Of a DNA stretch of 64,000 bases, positions 1-10,050 are shown in pieces (within the stretch, counting starts at the first letter, position 1; each line of letters begins with the position of its first letter). The notes beneath the pieces are model-generated. The model was not told where the DNA came from. It ran no database searches and was given only the letters and a program-made list of their open reading frames with translations. The DNA comes from Platynereis dumerilii (taxonomy: Eukaryota > Annelida > Polychaeta > Phyllodocida > Nereididae): positions 876,011 to 940,010 of the forward strand of contig JAPTHN010000100.1 in assembly GCA_026936325.1 (NCBI GenBank), in the 5' to 3' direction. The position numbers were made by a program, and so were the translations under genes.

Positions 1-212
1 GTGAATCAAGCTGCAGTGTGGGCTGTGTGGCACACGTTCTAAGCAATTTTTTGATTCGCCATCCAACACATACACTCTTCAATCAATTTGTATTACTCGT
101 TGAACCAGAGGATGACTTTTTTGCTTTTGCATGAAAAATATTTCAGAGAGAAAAATGACCTAGTTTTTCTATATATATACGAATGAAATCTTATTTTTCT
201 TGACTTACTCAG

Positions 213-905
213 GAAATGGACGAGACCTATGATGATGTAGATGTAACCGCTACAGCCGCCTCGGCCATTAGACCTCCTGCCCTACCTAAGACAGAGAATA
301 AACCCATCAGTGCCCAGAAGAAACCAGTAAGCAGTTAATTATGCTTCTTTGAATTATTTATTATGCTAAATGTTATAAGATGAATAAACCTACAGCACAC
401 TATGTTGTTCTGGAATCTTTCGTTGAAATTTTTCAATAAATTGCAGTGCATGATTACTGCTCATATGATATTACATGACATTATCCAGAGTTTGACTAGT
501 TTAAAGTTTATGATGATCTAAGGTTTTCCTTGTAAAAGGTGCCAGATTCTGTTAGTGTAGTGCAGAGTTATTCCATATATCCAAGTTATATACATAAAGT
601 CAGTATCCCATTAGCTTATGCTTATGGGGTACTGATAAACTCTAGAGAGCCGAATCCATTTTTTTATAATTTCAAATTTTGTTTTGCAGCTCCCAGAGCC
701 GCCTGGCATAAATTATGAGAACTTGTACTACGCCCTCTGGAGTAGAACAGCCGACCAACCTGATGAACTATCATTCAAGCAAGCAGACATCTTACTTGTC
801 AAAAATAAAATTTTTGACAGACATGCTTGGTGGGCTGCCGAGGCCGGAGGCCGAATGGGATATGTGCCAAAAAATTTTCTCACTCCGGTTTATGTTGCAG
901 TGTAG
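213..905 (+). CDS. SKAP: SKAP-like adaptor paralog, last two exons (left copy)
   Basis: Two exons with consensus splice sites are visible: 213-326 (acceptor ...ctcag, donor gtaagc) and 690-905 (acceptor ttttgcag, stop TAG at 903-905). The first encodes an acidic linker with a Tyr-Asp-Asp-Val motif, a candidate Src-family phosphorylation and SH2-docking site, followed by a Pro-rich stretch. The second encodes a complete SH3 domain (YYALWSRT...DELSF...WWAAE...GYVPKNFL). The closest family I recognise is SKAP1/SKAP2, cytosolic scaffolds in immune-receptor and integrin signalling. It matches the last two exons of the complete gene at 18023-31717: same intron position and phase, about nine substitutions over 71 aligned residues of the SH3 exon, and a tail lacking a Gln-Tyr pair and the final Lys. 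Upstream exons lie off the left edge. The reading frame looks functional. Clear as an SH3 gene; the SKAP name comes from the full copy. Confidence 0.85.
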
Positions 906-1269
906 TGCTTTTGAAAAGTAACATACTGGTCAAAATGTATATATGTATTCCATGTCTATATATATTTAATATCACAGATCTGTCCGTTATATTATTATAT
1001 AGTGCTTATCATGTCAACTTAATTCATTATTTATTCTGACAGAAAATTGGTTATTGCTCCTGGGAACCAAAATATAATGTTTTAAAGATATATATGCTTG
1101 AAGGATATTATTATTCAGAATTATGTTTTGATATTTTTATACTATGAATGCAGTTGACATATTTCTAAAAATATTGGTGTTGTTGAGGATTTTTTTGTTA
1201 TTAACTACTGATGTTTATGGCTTCAAAAGACCAAATAACATCAATATTTTTTTCATTTCTGCATTATCC

Positions 1270-1539
1270 AAAAAAAAAAGGTTCTAAATTTTTTTAAAGG
1301 TTCAACTGAATTGTTAAGGTTCAATACTGGTGGGAAGCTCCTATGATGGAGCCCTATGCTCCCAACTTGAGAGAAAGGGGCTCCATTGTGGGAGTTAAGT
1401 GCAGCTGGATAATCTAAATGCTGTTTTCGTTTGCTGTTGGAACCTTTTAAACGTTGAATAATGAACCTTTTAGGGTTCCTTTTCTATACGGCTTATAGAA
1501 TCCTAAATGGTTCCATATAAGACCATTTTGTTAAGAGTG
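1270..1539 (+). mobile_element. GGTTC-rich MITE, copy 1
   Basis: A segment of about 270 bp, between the tails of the left SKAP and ankyrin genes, recurs at 24838-25150 (inverted) and 28020-28312. Shared landmarks are repeated GGTTC/GAACC words near both ends, a central CCCAACTTGAGAGAAAGGGG-like block, and an outer end reading TTAAGAGTG (CACTCTTAA inverted). It has no coding potential. I read it as a non-autonomous DNA transposon family; superfamily not assigned. Confidence 0.65.
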
Positions 1540-1697
1540 GTGCTCTCTGCAGTTAAATGGAAAAGTAAGTAACTTTTCAATGTTACAGGAAGAATTAATA
1601 TCAGCTGCAAAAGCATTCTTGGAAAACTGTTTATTTGTTCCATTGTATCACCATACTTTCATGAATACATAATTGAAAATGTTTCTTTCTGAATGTT

Positions 1698-3356
1698 TTA
1701 GTTACATTCAAAACGTAGGTAGCTTTTTAGTGTTTTTGGAACAGACAGCTGCAAAATGTTCTCCCTTTTAGGAACAGAGAGATGTCTTATCACAGCAAGT
1801 CGGGAAAAGTTCTTCAGCGTAATCTGTTGTGCTATGCATTCCTCCGTCACATCTAAACGGTGAATGTCTCGAGTGGAGATGAGGTTCAATAACATCAACA
1901 AAACAGAAGTTTGCCAAGATATTGTGCCATCGGAATCGCCCAGAGGATTCTTGCCTATGAATGTTTGCAAATCTGTTACGCATAACAAATTGTCTTGATC
2001 TATGTCAGGAAAGTCAAGGAAGATTCGAACCAACACACCATGCATTCTTTGATAAAAGTTTGAGTGATTTTCGGCAGATTGCGGAGTCAATTTCTGTATG
2101 AAACTTGTTGAGGCAACTAGCACCTGTCTCAAAAGATCAAATGTCTCGTTGCCATCATTTCTGGTGTTGTTGGGCCAAAGAGCGAACAAAAGGTCAACAC
2201 CTCTAGAGAATGCCTCTGAAATATACTTTGCATGTGGTTCTCCAATTTGGGTAAACATGTCATCAACGAGCACTAAAGGACCAAATCTAAAATTACAGAC
2301 GAATGTGTCAAAAATTTGTTGTCGAGTGGTATCTAAGCCAGCTTGTTTCACAATTTCAGCCGATTCAATGAGCTCGTCGAAGAAGGCTTTCAAATTGGGG
2401 AAACTGCCCTTCCTATAAACCATTTTATAAATATGCCTTACATGGGAGAAAAAGGTTGCAATCAGGCTTTTATTGTTATAATTTCCATTGACCGGCACCC
2501 CACGATCTACGAGGAGCTTTAAAACACCTGGCATAACCCCACTTTTCCACTTTACGGCAGAACGCTGACGATTGCTTGCTATGACGTCGTGGATAAGCAT
2601 TTTACGATCAGGAGATTTCAAGGCATCATGGCGGTCTTGATTTCGAGCTTCGAGCTCCAGAAGAAGTTCCGTTAGGGGTACAGAAGTGTGAATAGCAATT
2701 TCCTAAGGCCTTCGACCAGACAGCCAGTTTTTTAAAGGGTGGGGTGCCACAGTGTCAAAAGCATTGTGGCCAGAATCGAGCAGATATTTTGCACATTTCG
2801 CAGCTCCTTGTATACAGCAACACTCCAGAGGCCTAAGACTAGTAAGAGTAGTTTCTGTTGTAGATTTTACCGGGGATAACTGACCAGCTTGAAAATAAGG
2901 GAGCAAGAGTTTGCATAAATCTAGGTCGTCATGAACTAGAGCATAATACAATGGACTCTCGAAAGTTAAATATAATGGATTTCTCTTCAAGAAGTCAGTC
3001 ATTTTTTCGTATCCAAACGCTTGTCCATTGCGATTCACACTTGTCACATCCATTCGTTTCAACAGTAAGGACACAACTTCAATGTTTCCAACTGCACAAG
3101 CTGTGTGCAGTAGCCCAGACGAACATCTAGAGAGGGACCATTCTCGCTTCAAAATCTCTCGCACGATATCTTCCCGATTAAGCCAGATGGCAGCACATGT
3201 GAATTCTGATTGGTATTTACACCTCTCCTCTTCTCCCGTCGGGTAAACCAACTGGTCTAATATTTCTTTTGCATCCTTTCCTTCCTTTACGTACTCTGTG
3301 AATACGCTGCAGTCGAAGAACCCTGCGACTATGCTGCAGTTGTAGTTCTCACCCAT
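1698..3356 (-). pseudogene. ankyrin/SOCS-box-like gene, left copy with one in-frame stop
   Basis: A single minus-strand frame of 553 codons runs from ATG at 3356 to the stop at 1698-1700, interrupted only by TAG at 2703-2705 (codon 218). The intact paralog at 10051-11664 has TTG (Leu) at this codon, so one base change accounts for it. The 217-residue N-terminal part carries ankyrin-type repeats (LLHTACAVGNIEVVSLLLKR and others). The rest keeps the same frame to the end, including the C-terminal SOCS-box-like segment with TLKNFSRLAV. No frameshift is seen. The stop could be a recent nonsense mutation, a polymorphism or a sequence error; if real it removes the SOCS-like end. Just upstream, a pyrimidine tract ending CACAGGACT resembles TACGACAGGACT before the right copy, suggesting a shared 5' noncoding exon boundary. 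It is divergent enough from the right copy not to be an allele. Confidence 0.8.
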
Positions 3357-4814
3357 GATTCAGCGATGCAAAAACCAGTCCTGTGGTAAAAGAAAAAACA
3401 AGCACATATAATGCACAACATCACCCATGCCCCCACATGTCTCACCACTCTCCGCCTATGTATGTATACACAGCATTGGCTGCACAAACAAATGGCTGCC
3501 CCTAACAAGGCAAACTGACCTTGTGGAGCTGATGACGATATTTTGAAAAATATTGGAAATGTTGGTTGGCGTTTTTAAAAGCATGCATCTAATTACTCCT
3601 TCAAATTAATTCAAGAGAAATGAAATAAAAAGTGGTGCGCTACTCAATTTTCTCAGGGATAGTTTAATATAAGTGCTCTTTCGTCTATTAAGTAAATAAA
3701 TATATAAAACTTAATGCAGTTCTGTGAGAAGTGCTTGTTATAGATGGCGCTATATGTGGCATGGCTGACATGTCAAGCTGTCTGTAACAACTGAAGCTTT
3801 CATGTTATCACAGCTTGATGGTGTTATTTGTTTGGACAACTTATAGCAATGAGCCATCATAGCTTGAAAATTGAAACATTTTCAGACAGCTCAAAATATT
3901 GCTTCAACACAGTTTTCAAATTTTACAGTGCAGGGTCTTTCAATTGCGCCAACACAGAACACTGGATACAAACAGCCTCTGTTACAGATGAATTCATATT
4001 TGTAGACATATGAGTTAGAAAATACATGATTTTTCTTGCAATTTTCATTGGTCGAAAGAAGGTATGACACCACTCTCTCCTGAAAAGTGACACAGCGTTT
4101 TCCATGGGTGACCATGGCATTCTAAGCCTTTGATCTCCTAACAGGGACTGACTTTAGCAGTTTCCAGTGAGAGTTTCAGTTTGTGTTTCATACATTGTTG
4201 GTACACACATTCTGCAAGTCGAATACTGTTAATTCAGACGATTGGGATCAGGTGATCCATTCAATCACTGTTTATACAGAAAATAAACATGTATAATAGG
4301 TCTGTCTCCATATGGGGATTACGACAGGTATTATCAGTAGGTGGTGCAATGATAAGGTGGGAGTGCTATTTTTGTCTTGGGGAAGCCCACCTGATGACAT
4401 ATTATCTGGTTTGTTTGCAAAGTGAGTGAAATCCTGGGACCAACAGTTAGTAATAATCTGGTTGTTAACATGTTATAATCCCCCAATCTGTATGATAACA
4501 ACACTCTCTCTTTTCTGTTGAACTGACGTTTTGGGAACATAATCAATACAGTGTAGCTGACCAAAACAATCAAACATTCAACAAACACACTCATTAAGTC
4601 AGACTCCTTGGCCTGGTCAACAACACCAATCACCTTGCTGAAAGGCAAAGGGGATTCCATCTGAGCTCCTATTGCTTGGAGACACCACCTGTCTATAAAT
4701 TCAGAACTACAAAATGGAGACAGACCTATTGTCAATGTAACATCATCAATTTTCCAAAATATTTTGTTATTTGATCAAAGTCTACAAATATAAATATGAA
4801 ATCATCTGTAAATG

Positions 4815-4935
4815 TCCCACGGGCTCGGACCAATTTGAGTTCCAGGAGTGGGAGTCGAAAGAACCCATGACCTCACAGCCAGACTGGCAGCACAACCAAC
4901 CACCTTTAACCATTAGGCCACAGGGAACACACCCA
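4815..4935 (-). repeat. tRNA-derived SINE fragment
   Basis: Read on the minus strand it has an A-box-like TGGCCTAATGGTTAAAGG (4904-4921) and, at the expected spacing, a B-box-like GGTTCTTTCGACTCC (4851-4865) with extra bases. The layout is that of a tRNA-derived SINE head. The interrupted B box and lack of a paired acceptor stem argue against a functional tRNA. Confidence 0.5.
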
Positions 4936-6304
4936 CAAAATGGTTATTTTCACAACTGCATAAATATACAACATCTTCCTTGTTGCCTGTAATCTTTAGA
5001 AATTAGATGTGCAATGCTTCCAATGCTTGCAAAATTGTTGCAAACTGTGTAGATAGTTATTCTTTAATGGAAAAAATAGCTTCTGCGTGTTATAATTGCA
5101 TGGTGAAAATTAGAAGACCAGACATTCAGTATAACTTGAGATAATTCCCGTACGTTATCATTTTAATATAAGAGATGACATAGATTACCCTTAAAACATG
5201 TAACTTTTTAAGTGAACAAAAAAGGTCAACGGAAAAACTCTCACATTGTTTTACATTTCAGACCATATCTACCCACAGGCAAAAACAATGTGATTCTCTG
5301 TGGACGCTTTAACTTGGCCAAGCCAATCCATCTATTAACTATAACAAGGTCTGACTGACAACAGTCTGCTTTTAAAGCAGGCGAGCGAGCGAGGCTGCAG
5401 ACTGACGAAATTCAGATCGAAATGGGTATCGAATTGGCTTCTAGGTCACTGGGAGTGCTGCCCCTAAAGTCCGCGCTGCTGCCTGTCAGGTCCGCGCCCT
5501 GCACAACTCAGCAGAACTGTGTGGGCTCCTTCAGAAATTCAAGTGAGCGAGGACCAGAAAGGCACCACCCCAAGTGAAATGTTGTAGCCTGCTCGCTAAC
5601 GCTCGCAACAGAAGCAGGCTACTGTAGCCTGTAACAAGGTATGACAGTTCAACCATGCTAGCAGACGAGCGAGGATTGGTCCAGTTGTAAAATACCTTTA
5701 AATTCAAGCTTTTCTCAATGCAGACACTCCAATGTTGATTTCAGTACTTCCTTTGGTATATTTTCTAGATGTCAGGCATACCTGATAGTGTTGACAATTC
5801 TTTTAAACAACAAAATTAAGCAAAAAATTGTCTAAAATCCCGAGTTCCACACTGAACTGGACGGAAGTTTGATTGCTGTGACTGCCACACCAACTATAAT
5901 AAAAATATTTCTAATTACTTGCTGCATATTAAACACAAATTTTCGCACAACATTTGAAGAACAAAAAGTTAATTGAGGTGCAAAATTTTCAAGTCAAATG
6001 GTTGTGTTTGGAATCATTTAGAATAGTTACACAAATCGAAGTGAGAGCATTCATGCATGTCAACACAAATAGAAAATTCGCAGCTTAAAGTAAAATTCAG
6101 TTTAGACAGACCTAAGAACAGGCTGACGAGCAAGTGAAGGAATTCTGAAAAAACTGTGATACACTACAACAGGTTAAGGAATCTCAGCCTAGCTGAGAAC
6201 TAACAAGAATCGGATGAAACTTAGCTGTGAATGAAAACATAAGCTGCTCATATCAATTTAAATAAAACAGTGAACGAGTGTTATCTTGACTTTAATCAAT
6301 CAAC

Positions 6305-6533
6305 CATAGGCGTATCGGAGGGGGGGGCAGGGGGGGCGATCGTCCCCCCAAAAGTTTTGGAAACAGTAAGATTCGGGCAAAAAGGCTAAAAATTTGGGCA
6401 GATGATTAAATAAAAACTACTGAAAATTAATGATTTCCAGGCAATTTAATTTGAAATGTTTATAAATTTAGATTGTGAAATTCGGGCAAATGACGCTCGC
6501 CCCCCAAAAAATCGCGCGTCCCGTACGCCTATG
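6305..6533. mobile_element. G-rich hAT-type MITE with 8-bp target duplication
   Basis: The 229-bp element has inverted ends CATAGGCGTA and TACGCCTATG and long G/C homopolymer tracts just inside them. It is flanked by perfect 8-bp direct repeats CAATCAAC (6297-6304 and 6534-6541), the target-site duplication length of hAT transposons. No coding content. Confidence 0.85.
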
Positions 6534-6610
6534 CAATCAACCATAAACCATGCTCCAGGATTCTGATTGGTTGCTTCTCTGAGCTTATTAGTGATCAACC
6601 TGCACCTGAA

Positions 6611-6720
6611 ATGACAAGTCCAGACGGCAATTTGTTATGCCTGTATGAGGATGCTTTAAAAGAGTTTCTATCTCTGTATTATATATTAAATTCCAATATA
6701 TCCACAATTCTCATCGTCAA

Positions 6721-6776
<56 letters not shown>

Positions 6777-6782
6777 CATCTG

Positions 6783-6817
<35 letters not shown>

Positions 6818-7022
6818 GTCTGTCTGTCTATCTATTTATCTATCTATCTATCTATCTATATATCTATCTATCTATATATCTATCTATCTAGTCCAGACGA
6901 CAATTTGTTGTGCCTGTATGAGGATGCTTTAAAAGAGTTTCTATCTCTGTATTATATATTAAATTCCAAAATATCCACAATTCTCATTGTCAATATCTAT
7001 CTATCTATCTATCTATCTATCC

Positions 7023-7061
<39 letters not shown>

Positions 7062-7067
7062 CATCTG

Positions 7068-7104
<37 letters not shown>
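6611..7104. repeat. (TATC)n microsatellite with tandemly duplicated unique flank
   Basis: About 100 bp of unique sequence (from 6621, GACGGCAATTTGTTATGCC) followed by a TATC array is repeated nearly exactly from 6895, again followed by a TATC array. The unit is therefore flank plus microsatellite, duplicated once. The apparent long reading frame rich in Tyr-Leu-Ser-Ile is an artefact of the TATC repeat. Confidence 0.9.
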
Positions 7105-7105
<1 letters not shown>

Positions 7106-8295
7106 ACAAACCATGCACCTCACTTCAGATTACCAAAATGCGGTTTGAGATGTGTCAAATGTGGTCTCAGTCAATCACTGTTCTTGGAAGACATGAATGC
7201 ATTTTGATAATGTTAACCAATCAAAATCTTTTGCCCAGTTGCAGTTGGATGATAGGGGATCATGACAGAGACACCCAATGGCCCATGGAAAGTATGCTTT
7301 TTAACAGTTTCAGATTGATTGGTTTTCAAAATTATGAACAACACTTGACTATGAAGTGCAGGAGTGTTTTGAAACTTTCGCACAACACAAGCATAAACAA
7401 CACCATTGATTCTTGCTTTGAGGGGGAGGTTCACCTGTATGAGCTTATATGGCCCGCTGTCACAATTTTGTGATCGGATTTTACAGTTACCTCTGTCGTC
7501 TGCTACAATGACAACGTACCAGTTCAGCCTGGAAAATTGGAGCATTGCCAAGCAAGCTGTCATACCTTTTCTAATAGTAACAGGCATCAGAGAGGTGAGC
7601 GTGAGTGGAACACACGAAACAGATTGTTTTTGCCTGTGATCTACCACTCAAAGAATCTGCTGAAGTGATGTCTACCTGAAATTTCAACAGATTTTCCTAA
7701 TTTTGGAGCAGATCATGGATAAATATATATGATATGATGCTATACTTTATTAATCACTTTCATGAACCTTGTTTTTACAATCCATATATATACATAATTA
7801 ATAGAAGACATGACACTTTAATGAAAAACAAAACGAAATAGATACATGCGGGCCCACAACACAAAGTCAAGGTTAAATTTGATGAGATTAAATCAATAGC
7901 TGTTAAACAGTCTAATAACAGCAAGCATGGTCACCCATCCGTAGGCATCAAAGTCCCATGCTTGTCACATTTAAATTTTGAACTCTACTGACATGAGTAT
8001 CGCGATAAGTGATAACAACAAACAGTCAATGGCAAACAATGCTAAACAAGATAATCCAGCCTGCTATTCTGTAAAAAGGGGCCCCTTAAATCCTGCCAGA
8101 ACATAAGAAAATGTGGCAGAGCCAGTGATTGTTTGCCTAAGATATTTTTATCAAGACATTCGAACTTTCATTTATCCATATGGAACTGTAGACAAAATTC
8201 TGCTTTATTGCAAGGGATATGCCTTGAAAGGAATAGCTGAATGTACAACACAGTGGACTGCAAATTAAAAGGTGAGAGCTTACAAAATCAAAACT

Positions 8296-8425
8296 GTCAA
8301 ATTTCAATGCAAAACCAACATGGATTTTTAAAAAAATCCATGTTGGTTTTTTGCATTGAAATTTTGTTTTTCAAAAAACCATTTTGAATCTAAAAAACCA
8401 ATTTTGTCTGAAATTTTTTAGAGTG
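8296..8425. mobile_element. palindromic hairpin MITE, truncated copy
   Basis: It is a partial copy of the palindromic family best seen at 42353-42541. The central hairpin (CAAAACCAACATGGATTTTT and its complement) and the right end TTTTTTAGAGTG are present; most of the left arm is missing. It is followed by TA. Confidence 0.85.
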
Positions 8426-8729
8426 TAGACACTTTTTATCAACTCACCTGGAAACTGTACAGTTAAAAACATCAAAGATACTTCAAGGTTATCCTTTGGA
8501 CAGTTTGGTCCACGGTTATTATATACACGGTTATTTTTGGTTTTCCATAGTTGACAGCAATTTGATTATATATACAAATAGATATTTTCCGAAACAAGTG
8601 CTTTCTCCAAGCAAATGTTTCGATGAAACAGGAAGTATAGTCAAGTCACTCAAGTGGCTCTACCATGGACATGCATGAGCAATTTAAGGGCAAACATGTA
8701 CTTGTGTATATATTGAATCTGATTACATA

Positions 8730-8918
8730 CACTCTAAAAAATTTCAGACAAAATTGGTTTTTTAGATTCAAAATGGTTTTTTTGAAAAACTAAATTTCAA
8801 TGCAGAAAACCAACATGTATTTTTTTAAAGATCCATGTTGGTTTTGCATTGAAATTTGGTTTTCAAAAAACCATTTTGAATCTAAAAAATCTATTTTGTC
8901 CCGACATATTTTAGAGTG
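8730..8918. mobile_element. palindromic hairpin MITE, full copy
   Basis: The 189-bp element starts CACTCTAAAAAATTTCAGAC and ends ATATTTTAGAGTG, flanked by TA on both sides. The two arms are near-complete inverted complements with almost no loop, so one transcript would fold into a long hairpin. No coding content. Confidence 0.9.
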
Positions 8919-10050
8919 TACACAAGGCAGAGCCAGAATGAGCCAAGTTATACCACCTGGTTACAGAATAAGTAGGTCACTTTGCACTCGACTAGATTGC
9001 TGGACAATTTCTAAAGCAGCTTTTGGTGAGTATAACTAAATATTCAAAGCGTCTGTCATTTTCAGACATAATGACATATTTAGACTCATAACTGCAGCAA
9101 ATCAACCTAAGTAAGGATCATGAAGTAACAATATAAGTATAGGTTGGTCACCACAGGAGAGGGAATATGTAAAAAATTACTAATATACACATTTTCCATA
9201 TTCCATGGTGAATAACGGCTTATATCATCATGAGACAAACACTCGAAAACGTAAACATGGGAATTATCGCAGTGAAATGCTTGCATGTGATTGGTTGACC
9301 GAGGTGACAAATGAACAAAATTAATGTTGTTGGATCAGATGACATCTAGCGCACAGAAGATATTCTCAGTACATGCATGATCACTCAAACCTGAAACTTG
9401 AGAGTGGTAAAAATAAATAAATAAATAAATATTAAACCACAAAATCATTTGGCATCTCTGTCAACGGATGAGATTTCTGAACAATGAGTCTGGGCCTATT
9501 CTTTGTCGCCCACTTATTTGAGCCCGTGAAATAGTTTTCATTTACACACCCTCGTCGGAAATCAATTTTTCAACTGCATGCTGTTCGGATCTTTCAATAT
9601 TTTGCATTATACTTATTGCCACTAGTTTCAGGACTGTACTTCATCTTCCAAGGTGACAGCTGTCCCCCCTAGAATTTGGCCAAGTAAAAAAGCTGCAATC
9701 ATTAAAATGTTTAGATTTTCCGGCGCCCCCTATCAGAAAAAACTAGAAAAGCGGGGTAGCGGGTCGATTCTGTTACAACACACGAAACTACCCCTCGGTC
9801 ATTTCTTCATCTGCTACCTGTTCCCGCTCTCTCTAATGCTAACCTACAAGTACACCGAAAAGAAGGATTGCCTGAAATCAGTATATGTCTGATCAATCAG
9901 TTATCTTTACCAGACAACTGAGACTTGTGAAGTATGTTGACTTACTATAATGACTCCGGTAAAGATTGAGATATGTATGACCCTGCTTTGGTTGTGATGG
10001 GCTAGTATTTTTTTCAATATTTCTTTTACGACAGGACTAAATGCGGAGTC

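Larger units (their letters stand above)
3357..10050. other. gene-free spacer between the two ankyrin genes
   Basis: This is the centre of the inverted duplication, between the two diverging ankyrin genes. I find no supportable gene. It holds a tRNA-like SINE piece (about 4815-4935), a hAT-type MITE (6305-6533), a duplicated (TATC)n array (6611-7104) and two palindromic MITEs (8296-8425 and 8730-8918). Open frames here, such as 4334-4735 and 7213-7647 on the minus strand, lack homology I recognise. Confidence 0.6.

Noticed and set aside
4334-4735. Minus-strand open frame of 133 codons
   Set aside because: Composition looks random, no recognisable motif; likely chance.
6611-7207. Long + frame rich in Tyr-Leu-Ser-Ile
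   Set aside because: It is simply a translation of TATC microsatellites plus a duplicated flank.
7213-7647. Minus-strand open frame of 144 codons
   Set aside because: No domain or signal recognised, opposite-strand frames overlap it, and no splice or poly(A) context supports it.
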